Source of the DNA: Lactobacillus sp. ESL0680 | GTDB lineage: Bacteria; Bacillota; Bacilli; Lactobacillales; Lactobacillaceae | Direction of reading: 5' to 3' | Assembly (NCBI RefSeq): GCF_029392855.1 | Contig: NZ_CP113945.1 | Span: forward strand, 124,001 to 188,000 | Length of the DNA: 64,000 bases | Part shown: piece after piece, positions 9,268 to 18,312 of the stretch | How positions within the stretch are numbered: position 1 is the stretch's first letter | How the letters are laid out: the number at the start of each line of letters is the position of its first letter | Notes under the pieces: generated by a model | Seen by the model: the letters and a program-made list of their open reading frames with translations, nothing else | Database searches by the model: none | What the model was told of the DNA's origin: nothing | Made by a program: the position numbers and the translations under genes

Positions 9268-10017
9268 ATGACTGAAATTTTACGGGTAGATCAAGCTACT
9301 AAAACTTACGGTAAACGTGGTGAAAAGCAATACCAAGCACTAAAAGGGGTCAACTTTGGTGTTGATGCTGGTGAATTTGTGGCCATCATGGGTGCGTCTG
9401 GTTCCGGTAAGACAACGCTGCTTAATATTTTGTCAACTTTGGATAAGCCGACAACTGGCCATGTGTTTATCAATCATGAAGATATTAGCACTTTGAATGC
9501 TAATCAGATGGCGGACTTTCGAAGCAAGCAGATTGGTTTTATTTTTCAAGATTTTAACTTATTAGAGAATCTGACTAATCGGGAGAATATCGCGCTGCCA
9601 TTAACCCTTCAAGGCGTACCGGCACGTAAGATTGATCCGCTGGTTGACAGGATTACTGAGAGACTAGGTATTAAAGAGATTTTGGCTAAATATCCGGCAG
9701 AATTATCTGGTGGTCAAAAGCAGCGGGTTGCTTCAGCACGGGCTCTAGTTCATGAACCAGCAATTTTACTAGCTGATGAACCTACGGGGGCACTAGATTC
9801 AACCAGTGCGCGCGAATTGCTTGATACGATGGCAGACTTGAACCAAAAAGATGGAGTAACCACGTTGATGGTAACTCACGATCCGTTTTCTGCTAGTTTT
9901 GCTAATCGGATTTTATTTATTAAAGACGGTAAGATCGGCGAGCAACTCTTAAAGAAAGATCAATCAAGACAAGACTTTTATCACCTGTTAATCGAGCATT
10001 TGGGCACCGAAGAATAG
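9268..10017 (+). CDS. ABC transporter ATPase, MacB/BceA type
   Basis: 249-residue cytoplasmic ATPase. Walker A GASGSGKTT is at about 42-50, the signature LSGGQKQR at about 147-154, and Walker B ILLADEP with the DEPTGALDS stretch at about 165-175. The DEPTGALD motif and length place it in the LolD/MacB/BceA group that energises FtsX-type permeases (peptide-antibiotic resistance, lipoprotein or signal export). Two such permeases follow at 10 and 18 bases. A TTGACA -35-like box at 9196-9201 precedes the gene. No two-component system of BceRS type is adjacent. Confidence 0.93.
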   Translation: MTEILRVDQATKTYGKRGEKQYQALKGVNFGVDAGEFVAIMGASGSGKTTLLNILSTLDKPTTGHVFINHEDISTLNANQMADFRSKQIGFIFQDFNLLENLTNRENIALPLTLQGVPARKIDPLVDRITERLGIKEILAKYPAELSGGQKQRVASARALVHEPAILLADEPTGALDSTSARELLDTMADLNQKDGVTTLMVTHDPFSASFANRILFIKDGKIGEQLLKKDQSRQDFYHLLIEHLGTEE

Positions 10018-10027
10018 GAAGTAAGTT

Positions 10028-11836
10028 ATGATTTGGAAATTATCGCTTACGGGAATTAAAAGCCGGCTGAAAGACTATCTTGTCCTGTTTTCGGGTCTAG
10101 TTGTTGCCAGCATGATCTTTTATATGTTTCTAACTTTGGCAATTAATCCGGCCTTTTTAAAAAGTAACAGCGGAATATTGCAAGATAATCTGATTACTTT
10201 TATTTTTGGCTTCGGCATTGCCTTGTTAATGATTATTACTGTGGTGTATCTGGTCTATGCCAACTCGTTTTTACTTAGTATGCGTAAGCACGACTATGGT
10301 ATGTTTTTAACGTTAGGAGCTAAAAGTTCACGTATCGGGTTGTTGATTTTTTGCGAAACACTCATCACGGGATTGCTTGCGGCTGCGTTAGGGATAATCC
10401 TTGGCTTTGGTTTAACAGCGTTAGTTGGTCACCTGTTAATCAGCAGGTTAGGCTTGGTAATTGCTTATTTTCAAGTGATTTTGCCCAGTGCGATTTTGGG
10501 GACACTTGCCTTCTTTATTGTCGTTTTCTTTTTGGGTGCGTTACGTAATGTTTATAAATTAACCCATACTAAAGTAATTGATTTATTGCATGAAGATCAG
10601 GAACCGGCAAAGTTTAAGCGGCGGCCAGTTTTACATTCGATTGAGGCAGTCTTGGGCTTAGTCTTATTAGCTGCTGGGTACTGGATTATGCAACAGCACG
10701 GGCTGGATCCGTTTAATGTCATTCCAATTGCCTTAGTAACGATTGTTGCTGGATCATATTTTGTTTTTAATTCTTTATTTACGGCAATTATTGGCTATTT
10801 GATTAATCAGCGCAAGTTTTCTTATCGCGGCATTCGCATGTTTACTTTAGGGCAGTTAAAGTTTCGCTTGCATGATTACACTAAAATTTTAACAGTGATT
10901 TCGTTATTGTTTGCTTTAGCTCTAGGCGCAATTACCGTCGGCCTTAACTTTAATTCTGAAAAGGAAATGACGAAGTCGAGCATCTATTATGATGCAACGA
11001 TAATTAGCAAGTCTCCAGCCGTCCAAAAAGAATTAGCAAAGGTATCAATCAAGTCTAAGCAAACTTACCATTATAAAGAAACTAGACATGGTCTGTATTT
11101 TAACCAAGCAGAATTTAAGAACCAGCCAATAAAAACCGTTGAGACTAAAGGGCAAGGGGACAATCTCACTTGGTCTGAAAAGACACTGCCCACAAGTCAG
11201 CTTGACCGTGCAAGGACCGAGGCCAACAATGAATTTGGCAATCTGCTTCCTAACGGCATAGCGAAAAAGATTCGCTTGGTTTCTGCCGCTAGATTAGCCA
11301 AAGTTAAGGGCCAACAAAAGTTCATCTCGCTAATTAGGGTTAATGACTTTGACAAAGACTACTTAGCATTGCTTAAGATTGAACAGCTGCAGAATAAAGA
11401 AACACCAGCATTTCACACTGTCTATACTGGCAGTAAGCCATATTCCTATCAGGGAATATTGGGGATAGTCAGCGGGTTTGAATTCATGGGCTTCTTCTTA
11501 GGACTGGCGTTCTTAACAATGTTGGCATCAACTTTGATGTTTAAGGTTTTGAGCAGTGCAGCCAGTGATAAATTACGGTACCAAATGCTGTTTAAGATCG
11601 GTACTAGGCGGCAAGTCTTGAAGCGATCAGTCGCTGAAGAAATCGGCATGCTGTTTTTAATACCCGGTATTTTAGGAATTATCGACGTTTTGTTTGGCTT
11701 GCAGCTATTTAGAACAATTTTATTACGGCCGTACGCTGGAATTTGGCTGCCGTTTAGTATTTTTATTGTTTTGTATTTCTTCTATTATGTTTTGACAGTA
11801 CATCTTTACGAAAAAATCGTTCTGGCAAAAAATTAG
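10028..11836 (+). CDS. FtsX-type ABC permease, BceB-like, copy 1
   Basis: 602-residue membrane protein with about 10 hydrophobic segments and a large extracytoplasmic region (about 310-470) between two FtsX-like blocks, as in BceB-type permeases of antimicrobial-peptide transporters. It is the partner of the ATPase ending 10 bases upstream. It is clearly homologous to the next gene: the first 36 residues are identical, as is most of the block around 265-315 with LGQLKFRLHDYTKIL, while the external domain differs. Substrate unknown; bacitracin or lantibiotic-like peptides are the family precedent. Confidence 0.9.
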   Translation: MIWKLSLTGIKSRLKDYLVLFSGLVVASMIFYMFLTLAINPAFLKSNSGILQDNLITFIFGFGIALLMIITVVYLVYANSFLLSMRKHDYGMFLTLGAKSSRIGLLIFCETLITGLLAAALGIILGFGLTALVGHLLISRLGLVIAYFQVILPSAILGTLAFFIVVFFLGALRNVYKLTHTKVIDLLHEDQEPAKFKRRPVLHSIEAVLGLVLLAAGYWIMQQHGLDPFNVIPIALVTIVAGSYFVFNSLFTAIIGYLINQRKFSYRGIRMFTLGQLKFRLHDYTKILTVISLLFALALGAITVGLNFNSEKEMTKSSIYYDATIISKSPAVQKELAKVSIKSKQTYHYKETRHGLYFNQAEFKNQPIKTVETKGQGDNLTWSEKTLPTSQLDRARTEANNEFGNLLPNGIAKKIRLVSAARLAKVKGQQKFISLIRVNDFDKDYLALLKIEQLQNKETPAFHTVYTGSKPYSYQGILGIVSGFEFMGFFLGLAFLTMLASTLMFKVLSSAASDKLRYQMLFKIGTRRQVLKRSVAEEIGMLFLIPGILGIIDVLFGLQLFRTILLRPYAGIWLPFSIFIVLYFFYYVLTVHLYEKIVLAKN

Positions 11837-11854
11837 GGAGAGGATAAAGAAATT

Positions 11855-13663
11855 ATGATTTGGAAATTATCGCTTACGGGGATTAAGAGCAGGTTAAAGG
11901 ACTATCTAGTGCTGTTTTCTGGGTTAGTTGTTGCCAGCATGATCTTTTACATGTTCTTGACGATTGCAATTAATCCGTCATTTATGACCCATGATGTAAA
12001 TGCTCCAGCTAATTATCTCAGCTTTATTTTTGGGGTTGGGATTGTCTTACTTGTGATTATTACGCTGGTCTACTTGATGTATGCCAATTCTTTTTTGCTG
12101 AATATGCGCCAGCATGACTACGGGATGTTCATGATGCTGGGGGCAAGAAGCTCACGGATTGGGATGCTAATTTTTTGTGAAACCTTAATTACTGGGATCA
12201 TAGCGGCAATTGTTGGGATCATTATTGGCTTCGGGTTAACCGGACTAGTCGCCAACCTCATTATTGGTAACTTGGGCCTGCATATTACCCATTTTCAAGT
12301 AATTCTACCGAGTGCAATTTTATGGACGTTAGTCTTTTTTGTAATAATTTTTATCATTGGGGCAATTCATAATGCCCGAAAGCTCACGCGCAGTAAGGTA
12401 ATTGACTTACTTCACGAAGATCAAAAGCCGGTAAAATTGGGTCAACATCCTACTTGGACTGCAATTCAGGCTATTCTAGGCGTTGTGCTGCTGGCAATTG
12501 GCTACTATGTACTCAATTTGTCGTCAGCAATGATCTTTGTAATTGTTCCGGTTGCTTTAGTGACCATCGTTCTTGGGTCATACTTTGTCTTTAACGCATT
12601 ACTAATAGCAGTTATCAATTTCTTGTTAAAGAAAAAGAGCTTTTCCTACCGTGGCATCCGGTTGTTTACGTTGGGGCAATTGAAGTTTCGCTTGCATGAC
12701 TATACCAAGATTTTAACGGTGATTTCATTGTTATTTGCCTTGGCATTAGGGGCAATCACAGTTGGACTGAATTTTAACACGATCAAGGATCAAGCCAAGA
12801 CTAGTAGTTATTACGACGGCACCATTGTCAGCAATTCACCGCAAGTTAACCAGCTGAAGGCTAAGTTGACGATCAAGGATGAGCAGACATTTTACTATAA
12901 AGAAACGGCTAAGTATTTATACTTTAACCAAGCAGAATTTGTTCATCATCCGGTTAAGACCATGCGTTTTGAGCAGCAGAATGGTCAGGCAACTTATCAC
13001 TTACAAACATTGCCGACTAATAAGCTCGATAAGCCAGGAACAACTGCCAATGAAGTTTTTGGCAGTATGGTACCGAATGGAACGCCGAAGGTGATTCAAT
13101 TAGTTAATTCGCAGGAATGGCAAAAAATTGCTGGTAAAAGAGAGTTCGTCCAATTTATTAGGGTAAAGGATTTTGACAAAGATTACCCGACACTTTTGAA
13201 ATTAGGTCAGCTGCAAGCTAAAGAAAAATCCAGCTACGGTGATGTTTTCCAGACCAGTAAGGCGTATGGTTACCAACTGATGCTGGGCATGGCGAGCGGT
13301 TTTGAGTTTATGGGCTTTTTCTTAGGGATTGCCTTCTTAACAATGCTTGCGTCAACGTTGATGTTTAAAGTATTGAGTGGGGCAGCAAGCGACAAGGTTC
13401 GTTATAAGATGCTCTTTAAGATTGGTGTTCGCAAACGCATCTTGCGTCGCTCAATCAGCCGTGAGATCGGAACTTTATTTTTGGTGCCGGGAGTTTTAGG
13501 TGTGATTGATGTTTTATTTGGCTTGAAGCTGTTTAAAGCACTATTGCCTAACCCATACGCTAATATCTGGGTGCCGTTTTTAATTTTTATTGTTTTGTAC
13601 TTCTTGTATTACGGCTTAACCGTTAAGCTTTACGAACGAATTGTATTGACAAAAGAATTATAA
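11855..13663 (+). CDS. FtsX-type ABC permease, BceB-like, copy 2
   Basis: 602 residues, exactly the length of the preceding gene and its tandem paralogue. Membrane segments and the LGQLKFRLHDYTKIL block are almost unchanged while the extracytoplasmic region (about 310-470) has diverged, which points to duplication with retention rather than a recent copy error. With one ATPase for two permeases, a heterodimeric permease or two alternative transporters are both possible. GGGAGAGG (11835-11842) is its ribosome site. It is the last gene of the unit; a bidirectional terminator follows. Confidence 0.9.
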   Translation: MIWKLSLTGIKSRLKDYLVLFSGLVVASMIFYMFLTIAINPSFMTHDVNAPANYLSFIFGVGIVLLVIITLVYLMYANSFLLNMRQHDYGMFMMLGARSSRIGMLIFCETLITGIIAAIVGIIIGFGLTGLVANLIIGNLGLHITHFQVILPSAILWTLVFFVIIFIIGAIHNARKLTRSKVIDLLHEDQKPVKLGQHPTWTAIQAILGVVLLAIGYYVLNLSSAMIFVIVPVALVTIVLGSYFVFNALLIAVINFLLKKKSFSYRGIRLFTLGQLKFRLHDYTKILTVISLLFALALGAITVGLNFNTIKDQAKTSSYYDGTIVSNSPQVNQLKAKLTIKDEQTFYYKETAKYLYFNQAEFVHHPVKTMRFEQQNGQATYHLQTLPTNKLDKPGTTANEVFGSMVPNGTPKVIQLVNSQEWQKIAGKREFVQFIRVKDFDKDYPTLLKLGQLQAKEKSSYGDVFQTSKAYGYQLMLGMASGFEFMGFFLGIAFLTMLASTLMFKVLSGAASDKVRYKMLFKIGVRKRILRRSISREIGTLFLVPGVLGVIDVLFGLKLFKALLPNPYANIWVPFLIFIVLYFLYYGLTVKLYERIVLTKEL

Positions 13664-13665
13664 AT

Positions 13666-13693
13666 AAAAGGCTGCAAATAATTGCAGCCTTTT
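13666..13693. terminator. Bidirectional terminator permease / birA
   Basis: 12-bp perfect stem (13666-13677 with 13682-13693), A run left and T run right, between convergent genes; it touches the birA stop codon. Confidence 0.88.
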
Positions 13694-14466
13694 TAATTTG
13701 GTCTAATTTTGGTGACTTCACCACTAGTAATTGTGCGTAATTGACCGTGGCAGTCAAGAAGCAGGTTTGCCTTTCGGTCAAGTTTGACGGCAGTCCCCGT
13801 AATTGTCTTTTGTCCCAATTTAACAGTGACTTTTTGCCCAAGCATTGGCAGATGCTTTTGGTAGTCCGATAAGAATTCTCCTTGGGCAAAATTTGGCAGA
13901 AAAGACAAGATGTTTTTAATTAGTTCTGCTACAAAAATGCAAAATTGTTCGGTACTTGGTGGCTCAGCCAGCAAATTAGTGCTGGATGCCAGTTCTTGTT
14001 CTAAGTTAGGCTGATACAAGTTGCAGCCAATGCCGATGACGACTATTTGAGGAGCAATTTGTTCGGTTAAAATCCCAGCGATCTTTTTCCCATGCAAAAG
14101 CAAATCATTAACCCACTTAATGTCGGGAGTGATCTTGAATTGCTGGCGAATCGTTTGGTGCAGGCACCATGCGATTCCAGTAGTTAACAGACCTTGGTTA
14201 TTTGCCGTTAATTGCGGCACCTTGGTAATAAGTGACAAATAAACGCCGCCGGTATTAGAAATAAAGTGGCGTTTTTGTTTGCCGTAACCAGCCGTTTGTT
14301 TGTCGCTGCCAATCAAAATGGGATTAACAAGATGCTTGTCTTGATAGACTTTTTTGGCAATGGTGCTGGTGGAACCAACTTGTTTGTACCAATGAATTGT
14401 TACTAATAAATCTGCTAATAAATGTTTGATTTTTGATTCTTTTGTTAAGTTGATTTGCTCGTTCAT
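13693..14466 (-). CDS. birA: Biotin-[acetyl-CoA carboxylase] ligase, no HTH
   Basis: Attaches biotin to the lysine of the AccB carrier via biotinyl-AMP. 257 residues from the chosen start: the catalytic core only, lacking the DNA-binding N-terminal domain of bifunctional BirA, so it should not be a repressor. Motifs include VGSTSTIAKK near the N-terminus, the adenylate loop region TAGYGKQKRHF (a divergent GRGRxGR), KWVNDLLLHGKKIAGIL, and a C-terminal beta-barrel cap. A start five codons upstream (14481) is possible, but GGATA precedes 14466. It is divergent from the fab operon that encodes its substrate AccB, and a FabT-like palindrome lies 36 bases upstream. Confidence 0.92.
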   Translation of the reverse strand: MNEQINLTKESKIKHLLADLLVTIHWYKQVGSTSTIAKKVYQDKHLVNPILIGSDKQTAGYGKQKRHFISNTGGVYLSLITKVPQLTANNQGLLTTGIAWCLHQTIRQQFKITPDIKWVNDLLLHGKKIAGILTEQIAPQIVVIGIGCNLYQPNLEQELASSTNLLAEPPSTEQFCIFVAELIKNILSFLPNFAQGEFLSDYQKHLPMLGQKVTVKLGQKTITGTAVKLDRKANLLLDCHGQLRTITSGEVTKIRPN

Positions 14467-14501
14467 AGTATATCCATACATGCTTTTGATTTTAAAAAAG
14501 C

Positions 14502-14514
14502 TTTGATAATCAAA
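14502..14514. promoter_or_regulatory. FabT-box-like palindrome in front of birA
   Basis: TTTGATAATCAAA is a perfect 13-base palindrome matching the TTTGATTATCAAA core known for FabT of streptococci and related bacteria. On the minus strand it overlaps a plausible birA -10 (GATTAT, 16 bases after TTAGCA). It lies about 60 bases upstream of the fabT -35, so birA is the more likely direct target. Confidence 0.6.
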
Positions 14515-14572
14515 ATAAGTTGTTAATTGCTAAGGATAATTTTACCAAAGCTATATTATTTTGGGATATAAT

Positions 14573-14601
14573 TTGACAAATTTGTTAGTTTGCAATATCA
14601 T
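14573..14601 (+). promoter_or_regulatory. Promoter of the fab operon
   Basis: Consensus TTGACA (14573-14578) and TATCAT (14596-14601) with 17-base spacing, in front of fabT. Confidence 0.65.
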
Positions 14602-14613
14602 ACTGCCATAAAA

Positions 14614-14632
14614 TACTTTGATGTTTAAAGTA
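14614..14632. promoter_or_regulatory. Second FabT-box-like site, downstream of the fab promoter
   Basis: Arms TACTTT and AAAGTA flank a core that partly matches the FabT consensus (TTTGAT then TTTAAA). It sits just after the predicted transcription start, where a bound repressor would block the operon. A weaker match than the palindrome at 14502. Confidence 0.45.
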
Positions 14633-14720
14633 ATTTGGAGGGGATGTTAATTAGCTCAAACAAGCAAAATTAAGCTAACAAAACATGTAATTTATTATTT
14701 GAATAAAAGGGGCAGTGGAA

Positions 14721-15185
14721 GTGGAAGCTAATTTAAAAGAAATAAATAATTTACTGACGACAGTTTATACCGACATCATGCAGGTGGAGGAACGAGAACT
14801 GCATAAAAGTGAATTTAAGGATATTTCGATTAAAGAGGTTCACGCAATTGACGCGATGACGATGTATGACCACAAGACGAGCTCGCAGCTGGCAAAAGAG
14901 CTGATGATTACTGCGGGGTCGGTTACCACGATGGTCAACAACTTAGTGCGTAAGGGCTACGTTGTCAGAATTCACGGCAATGATGACCGCCGCGTTGTAC
15001 GGCTTGGGTTAACTCACCGCGGGCGACTGGTTTATCGGGCACATGATTCGTTTCATCGCTACATGGTGAAGAAGTTTCTCCATGGTTTTGATGACAGTCA
15101 GATTGCGATTATTGAACGCGCGCTGTTGAACTTGCGCGCCTTCCTCGAATTTCCACCCCAAATAGACGGCAAAAAGGAGAAGTAA
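14721..15185 (+). CDS. fabT: MarR-family fatty acid repressor FabT
   Basis: MarR-type winged helix regulator, 154 residues, first gene of the fatty acid operon exactly as in streptococci. The HTH region includes TSSQLAKELMITAGSVTTMVNNL and the wing NDDRRVVRLGLT. In streptococci FabT represses the operon with acyl-ACP as corepressor. Two in-frame GTG starts exist (14715, 14721); the second is chosen because AAAAGGGG (14706-14713) is then about 7 bases away rather than overlapping. Palindromes at 14502 and 14614 are candidate operators, so autoregulation is likely. Confidence 0.9.
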   Translation: MEANLKEINNLLTTVYTDIMQVEERELHKSEFKDISIKEVHAIDAMTMYDHKTSSQLAKELMITAGSVTTMVNNLVRKGYVVRIHGNDDRRVVRLGLTHRGRLVYRAHDSFHRYMVKKFLHGFDDSQIAIIERALLNLRAFLEFPPQIDGKKEK

Positions 15186-15188
15186 TAA

Positions 15189-16154
15189 ATGGGTCTAAAA
15201 ATAACACAGACCGCGCATTATGTTCCTCCTAAAGTGGTAACTAATGATGATCTTACGGCCATGATGGACACTTCGGATGAATGGATTTCCTCAAGAACGG
15301 GAATTAAGCAGCGTCATCTTGCAAGACAAGAACAGACATCAGATTTGGCTATTAACGTAGCCAACCAATTGCTCAAACAAGCTGATTGTCCAGCTGACCA
15401 AGTAGATTTTATTATTGTGGCGACAATGTCGCCGGATTATTTAACACCGTCGACAGCCGCAATTGTTCAGGGTGCCATTGGTGCCAGCCATGCCTTGGCA
15501 TTTGACTTAAACGCCGCTTGTTCAGGCTTTGTTTATGCCCTAGCCGTGGCTGATAAATTGCTAACAACTTATCGGCGCGGGATTGTCATTGGTGCCGAGG
15601 TCTTATCCAAATTAGTTGATTGGCAGGAGCGGTCAACGGCTGTCCTGTTTGGCGATGGTGCCGGCGGGGTCTTAGTTGAACAAAGCGCTGAGCAGTCATT
15701 GATTGCCGAAGACCTTACCACTTATGGCCAAGACGGTAGTACCTTAACTGCTGGTTACCAGCCGGTTAATTCTGCTTTTAGCAAGGATGAAGCTGCCTCT
15801 CACAAGCATTATTTTGAGATGGATGGGCGAGCTGTTTACCGGTTTGCGACCCATGAGGTGCCTAATTCAATTGAACGTGCTTTGGCTAAGACCGACTGGC
15901 AGCTGACTGATGTTGACTGGTTTGTTTTACACCAAGCTAACGGCCGCATCTTGACCTCGATTGCACATCATTTAGGTGTAAGTGAGCAGAAGTTTTTGAG
16001 TAATGTTGCCAAGTATGGCAACACCTCAGCTGCCAGCATTCCGTTATTGCTTGATGAAGCAGTTACGGCTGGTAAGATTCAGTCGGGACAGAAATTAATC
16101 TTAAGCGGCTTTGGCGGCGGTTTAACTACAGGTACCATTGCAATTATTTTTTAA
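15189..16154 (+). CDS. fabH: 3-oxoacyl-ACP synthase III
   Basis: Starts fatty acid synthesis by condensing acetyl-CoA (or another short acyl-CoA) with malonyl-ACP. 321 residues, the usual length. The catalytic triad is visible: Cys111 in NAACSGF, His248 in VLHQANGR, Asn278 in GNTSAAS, plus the C-terminal GFGGGLTTG loop. It follows fabT by 3 bases with AAAGGAGAAG as ribosome site. Part of the co-directional fab operon. Confidence 0.96.
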   Translation: MGLKITQTAHYVPPKVVTNDDLTAMMDTSDEWISSRTGIKQRHLARQEQTSDLAINVANQLLKQADCPADQVDFIIVATMSPDYLTPSTAAIVQGAIGASHALAFDLNAACSGFVYALAVADKLLTTYRRGIVIGAEVLSKLVDWQERSTAVLFGDGAGGVLVEQSAEQSLIAEDLTTYGQDGSTLTAGYQPVNSAFSKDEAASHKHYFEMDGRAVYRFATHEVPNSIERALAKTDWQLTDVDWFVLHQANGRILTSIAHHLGVSEQKFLSNVAKYGNTSAASIPLLLDEAVTAGKIQSGQKLILSGFGGGLTTGTIAIIF

Positions 16155-16177
16155 CGAATTAAAAGGAGTTTATTAAC

Positions 16178-16426
16178 ATGACAGATGAAGAAATTTTTAA
16201 CAAAGTAAAAGAAATTATCGTTGACGAAACTGGTGAAGATGAAGAAGCTGTTACTCTAGAAGCTAACATCAAGGATGACTTAGATGCCGACAGTTTGGAC
16301 ATTTTTGAAGTAATCAATGAACTTGAAGATGAATTCGACATCAAGATTGAGAGCGAAGAAGGTATCGAGACCGTCCAAGACCTAGTTGACTTTGTTAAAA
16401 AGCAATTAGCTGCGAAAGAAGGTTAA
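16178..16426 (+). CDS. acpP: Acyl carrier protein
   Basis: 82-residue acidic four-helix carrier. Ser39 in the DADSLD motif is the site for the 4'-phosphopantetheine arm that carries growing acyl chains. It has the strongest ribosome site of the operon (AAAAGGAG, 16161-16168), consistent with the high ACP demand. Only 3 bases separate it from fabK. Confidence 0.96.
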   Translation: MTDEEIFNKVKEIIVDETGEDEEAVTLEANIKDDLDADSLDIFEVINELEDEFDIKIESEEGIETVQDLVDFVKKQLAAKEG

Positions 16427-16429
16427 TTC

Positions 16430-17383
16430 ATGGAATTGACGCCATTTATGAAAAGCCTGGGCCTCAAATATCCGATCTTTCAGGGTGGAATGGCTTGGGT
16501 TGCCGATGGAAAATTAGCTGCTGCTGTTTCTAATGCCGGCGGCTTAGGAATTATTGGTGCTGGTAATGCCCCAGGCAGCGTAGTTGAAGAAGAAATTAAA
16601 GTCGCTAAAAGCCTGACTGATCGGCCGTTTGGTGTCAATGTGATGTTACTATCACCTTACGCCGAAGACGTGGTGAAAGTGATTTTGGCTCATCAAGATA
16701 GCATTGCCGTTGTTACAACTGGTGCCGGTAATCCTGGTAAGTATGTTGCCGACTTTAAGAAGGCTGGAATTAAAGTGATTCCAGTTGTTGGTTCTGTTGC
16801 CTTAGCTCGCATGATGGAACGTGTTGGTGCTGATGCCGTAGTTGCCGAAGGAATGGAATCCGGCGGTCATATTGGTAAGTTAACTACGATGGCCTTAGTA
16901 CCGCAGGTTGTCGATGCCGTGAACATTCCAGTTATTGCGGCCGGTGGGATTGGCGATGGCCGCGGTATGGCTGCTGCCTTTATGCTTGGTGCTGAAGGTG
17001 TACAGATGGGTACGCGGTTCTTAGTCGCTACTGAGTCTAAAGTTCACCCTAATTACAAGAAGGCCGTTTTAAAGGCAAAAGATGCCAGCACGATGGTTAC
17101 CGGCGATTTTGCAGGGCACCCGTCACGTGTCTTAAAGAACAAGATGTCTAAGAAGTACATTAAGCTCGAAAAAGCTGAGGCACTCAAGGATAATCCGGAC
17201 TTTGCGCAATTAGAAGAATTGGGCAGTGGTAGTTTACGCCGAGCTGTAATTGATGGCGATACTGATACAGGTTCGTTTATGGCCGGTGAAATTGCTGGAA
17301 TGGTTGAAAAAGAAGAATCAGCAGCCGACATCCTGAATGATGTTTACACGCAAGCTGATAAGTTATTGAGTGGCAAGAACTAA
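16430..17383 (+). CDS. fabK: Enoyl-ACP reductase II (FMN)
   Basis: 317-residue flavoprotein of the nitronate monooxygenase-like TIM-barrel family that reduces trans-2-enoyl-ACP with NAD(P)H. Features: YPIFQGGMAW near the N-terminus, NAGGLGIIGAG, the FMN-phosphate region IPVIAAGGIGDGRGMAA (about 164-180), and GVQMGTRF. Operon position between acpP and fabD is the streptococcal order and separates it from plain nitronate monooxygenases. FabK enzymes are naturally triclosan-resistant. Confidence 0.94.
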   Translation: MELTPFMKSLGLKYPIFQGGMAWVADGKLAAAVSNAGGLGIIGAGNAPGSVVEEEIKVAKSLTDRPFGVNVMLLSPYAEDVVKVILAHQDSIAVVTTGAGNPGKYVADFKKAGIKVIPVVGSVALARMMERVGADAVVAEGMESGGHIGKLTTMALVPQVVDAVNIPVIAAGGIGDGRGMAAAFMLGAEGVQMGTRFLVATESKVHPNYKKAVLKAKDASTMVTGDFAGHPSRVLKNKMSKKYIKLEKAEALKDNPDFAQLEELGSGSLRRAVIDGDTDTGSFMAGEIAGMVEKEESAADILNDVYTQADKLLSGKN

Positions 17384-17385
17384 CG

Positions 17386-18312
17386 ATGATTGGCTTATTA
17401 TTTAGCGGTCAAGGTGCCCAAAAAACGGGCTTGACGCAGGATCTTTATGAAACAGTTCCAACATATCGGAAGGTCATTGACCAAGCTGCGACGATTTTGG
17501 ACTTTGACTTACCGAGTTTATTATTTGATGAAAACCAAGCTTCTAAACTTGCGTCAACGCGTTATTGTCAGCCGGCAATTTTAGCCATCAGTTATGGACT
17601 ATACCAACTGATTGAAGCTAATTTGCCGGAAGCAAAATTCGGTATTGGTTTAAGTTTAGGTGAATACAGTGCTTTAGCAGCCAGTGGCCATGTCGATTTT
17701 GCGACTGCTCTGCGGCTGATTAAACGTCGCGGCGAATTAATGCAGCAGGCTAGCGATAATGTACCAAGCAAGATGGCAGCTGTGATGAAGGCAGATCTGG
17801 CTGATGTTCAAACTGCCTGTAAAGAAGCAACGAGTTTGGGAGCTGTTGGTGTTGCCAACGTTAATACTCCCCAGCAGATCGTTATTGGTGGTGCAACTGC
17901 TGCTGTTGACCAAGTTACTAGTGAACTAACAGCTGCTGGCAAACGGGTTGTTCCGCTAAAGGTCAGCGGTGCTTTCCATACGCCAGTAATGGCACCAATT
18001 CAAGCTGATTTAAACGCTGAATTGCGCGCGGTTGATTGGCAAGCAGGGAATTTTCCTGTTTACAGTACAACTACACAGAAAGAATTTTCACCAGAAAATC
18101 TGACTGCTAATTTAACGCAGCAGCTTGTCTCAACTACCTACTTTGCTAAGACATTGTCTGAACACAAAGCTGATCTAACTGCGGTTATTGAAGTTGGCCC
18201 GGGTAGAACTTTGATTTCATTTGCGCGTAAACTTGACCGCAAATTGCCAACTTATCGCTTGGACAGCAGTATAGAACTGCAAAAGACCATTGCGGCATTG
18301 GAGGCACATTAA
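17386..18312 (+). CDS. fabD: Malonyl-CoA:ACP transacylase
   Basis: Moves malonyl from CoA to ACP. 308 residues with LFSGQGAQ at the N-terminus, nucleophile Ser90 in GLSLGEYSAL, and catalytic His198 in GAFHTPVM. It starts 2 bases after the fabK stop, and its TAA overlaps the fabG start by one base (TAATG), which indicates translational coupling. Confidence 0.96.
   Translation: MIGLLFSGQGAQKTGLTQDLYETVPTYRKVIDQAATILDFDLPSLLFDENQASKLASTRYCQPAILAISYGLYQLIEANLPEAKFGIGLSLGEYSALAASGHVDFATALRLIKRRGELMQQASDNVPSKMAAVMKADLADVQTACKEATSLGAVGVANVNTPQQIVIGGATAAVDQVTSELTAAGKRVVPLKVSGAFHTPVMAPIQADLNAELRAVDWQAGNFPVYSTTTQKEFSPENLTANLTQQLVSTTYFAKTLSEHKADLTAVIEVGPGRTLISFARKLDRKLPTYRLDSSIELQKTIAALEAH

Noticed and set aside
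13623..13889. 88-codon ORF on the minus strand
   Set aside because: Lies in another frame of birA and the permease end; composition is that of a shadow frame.
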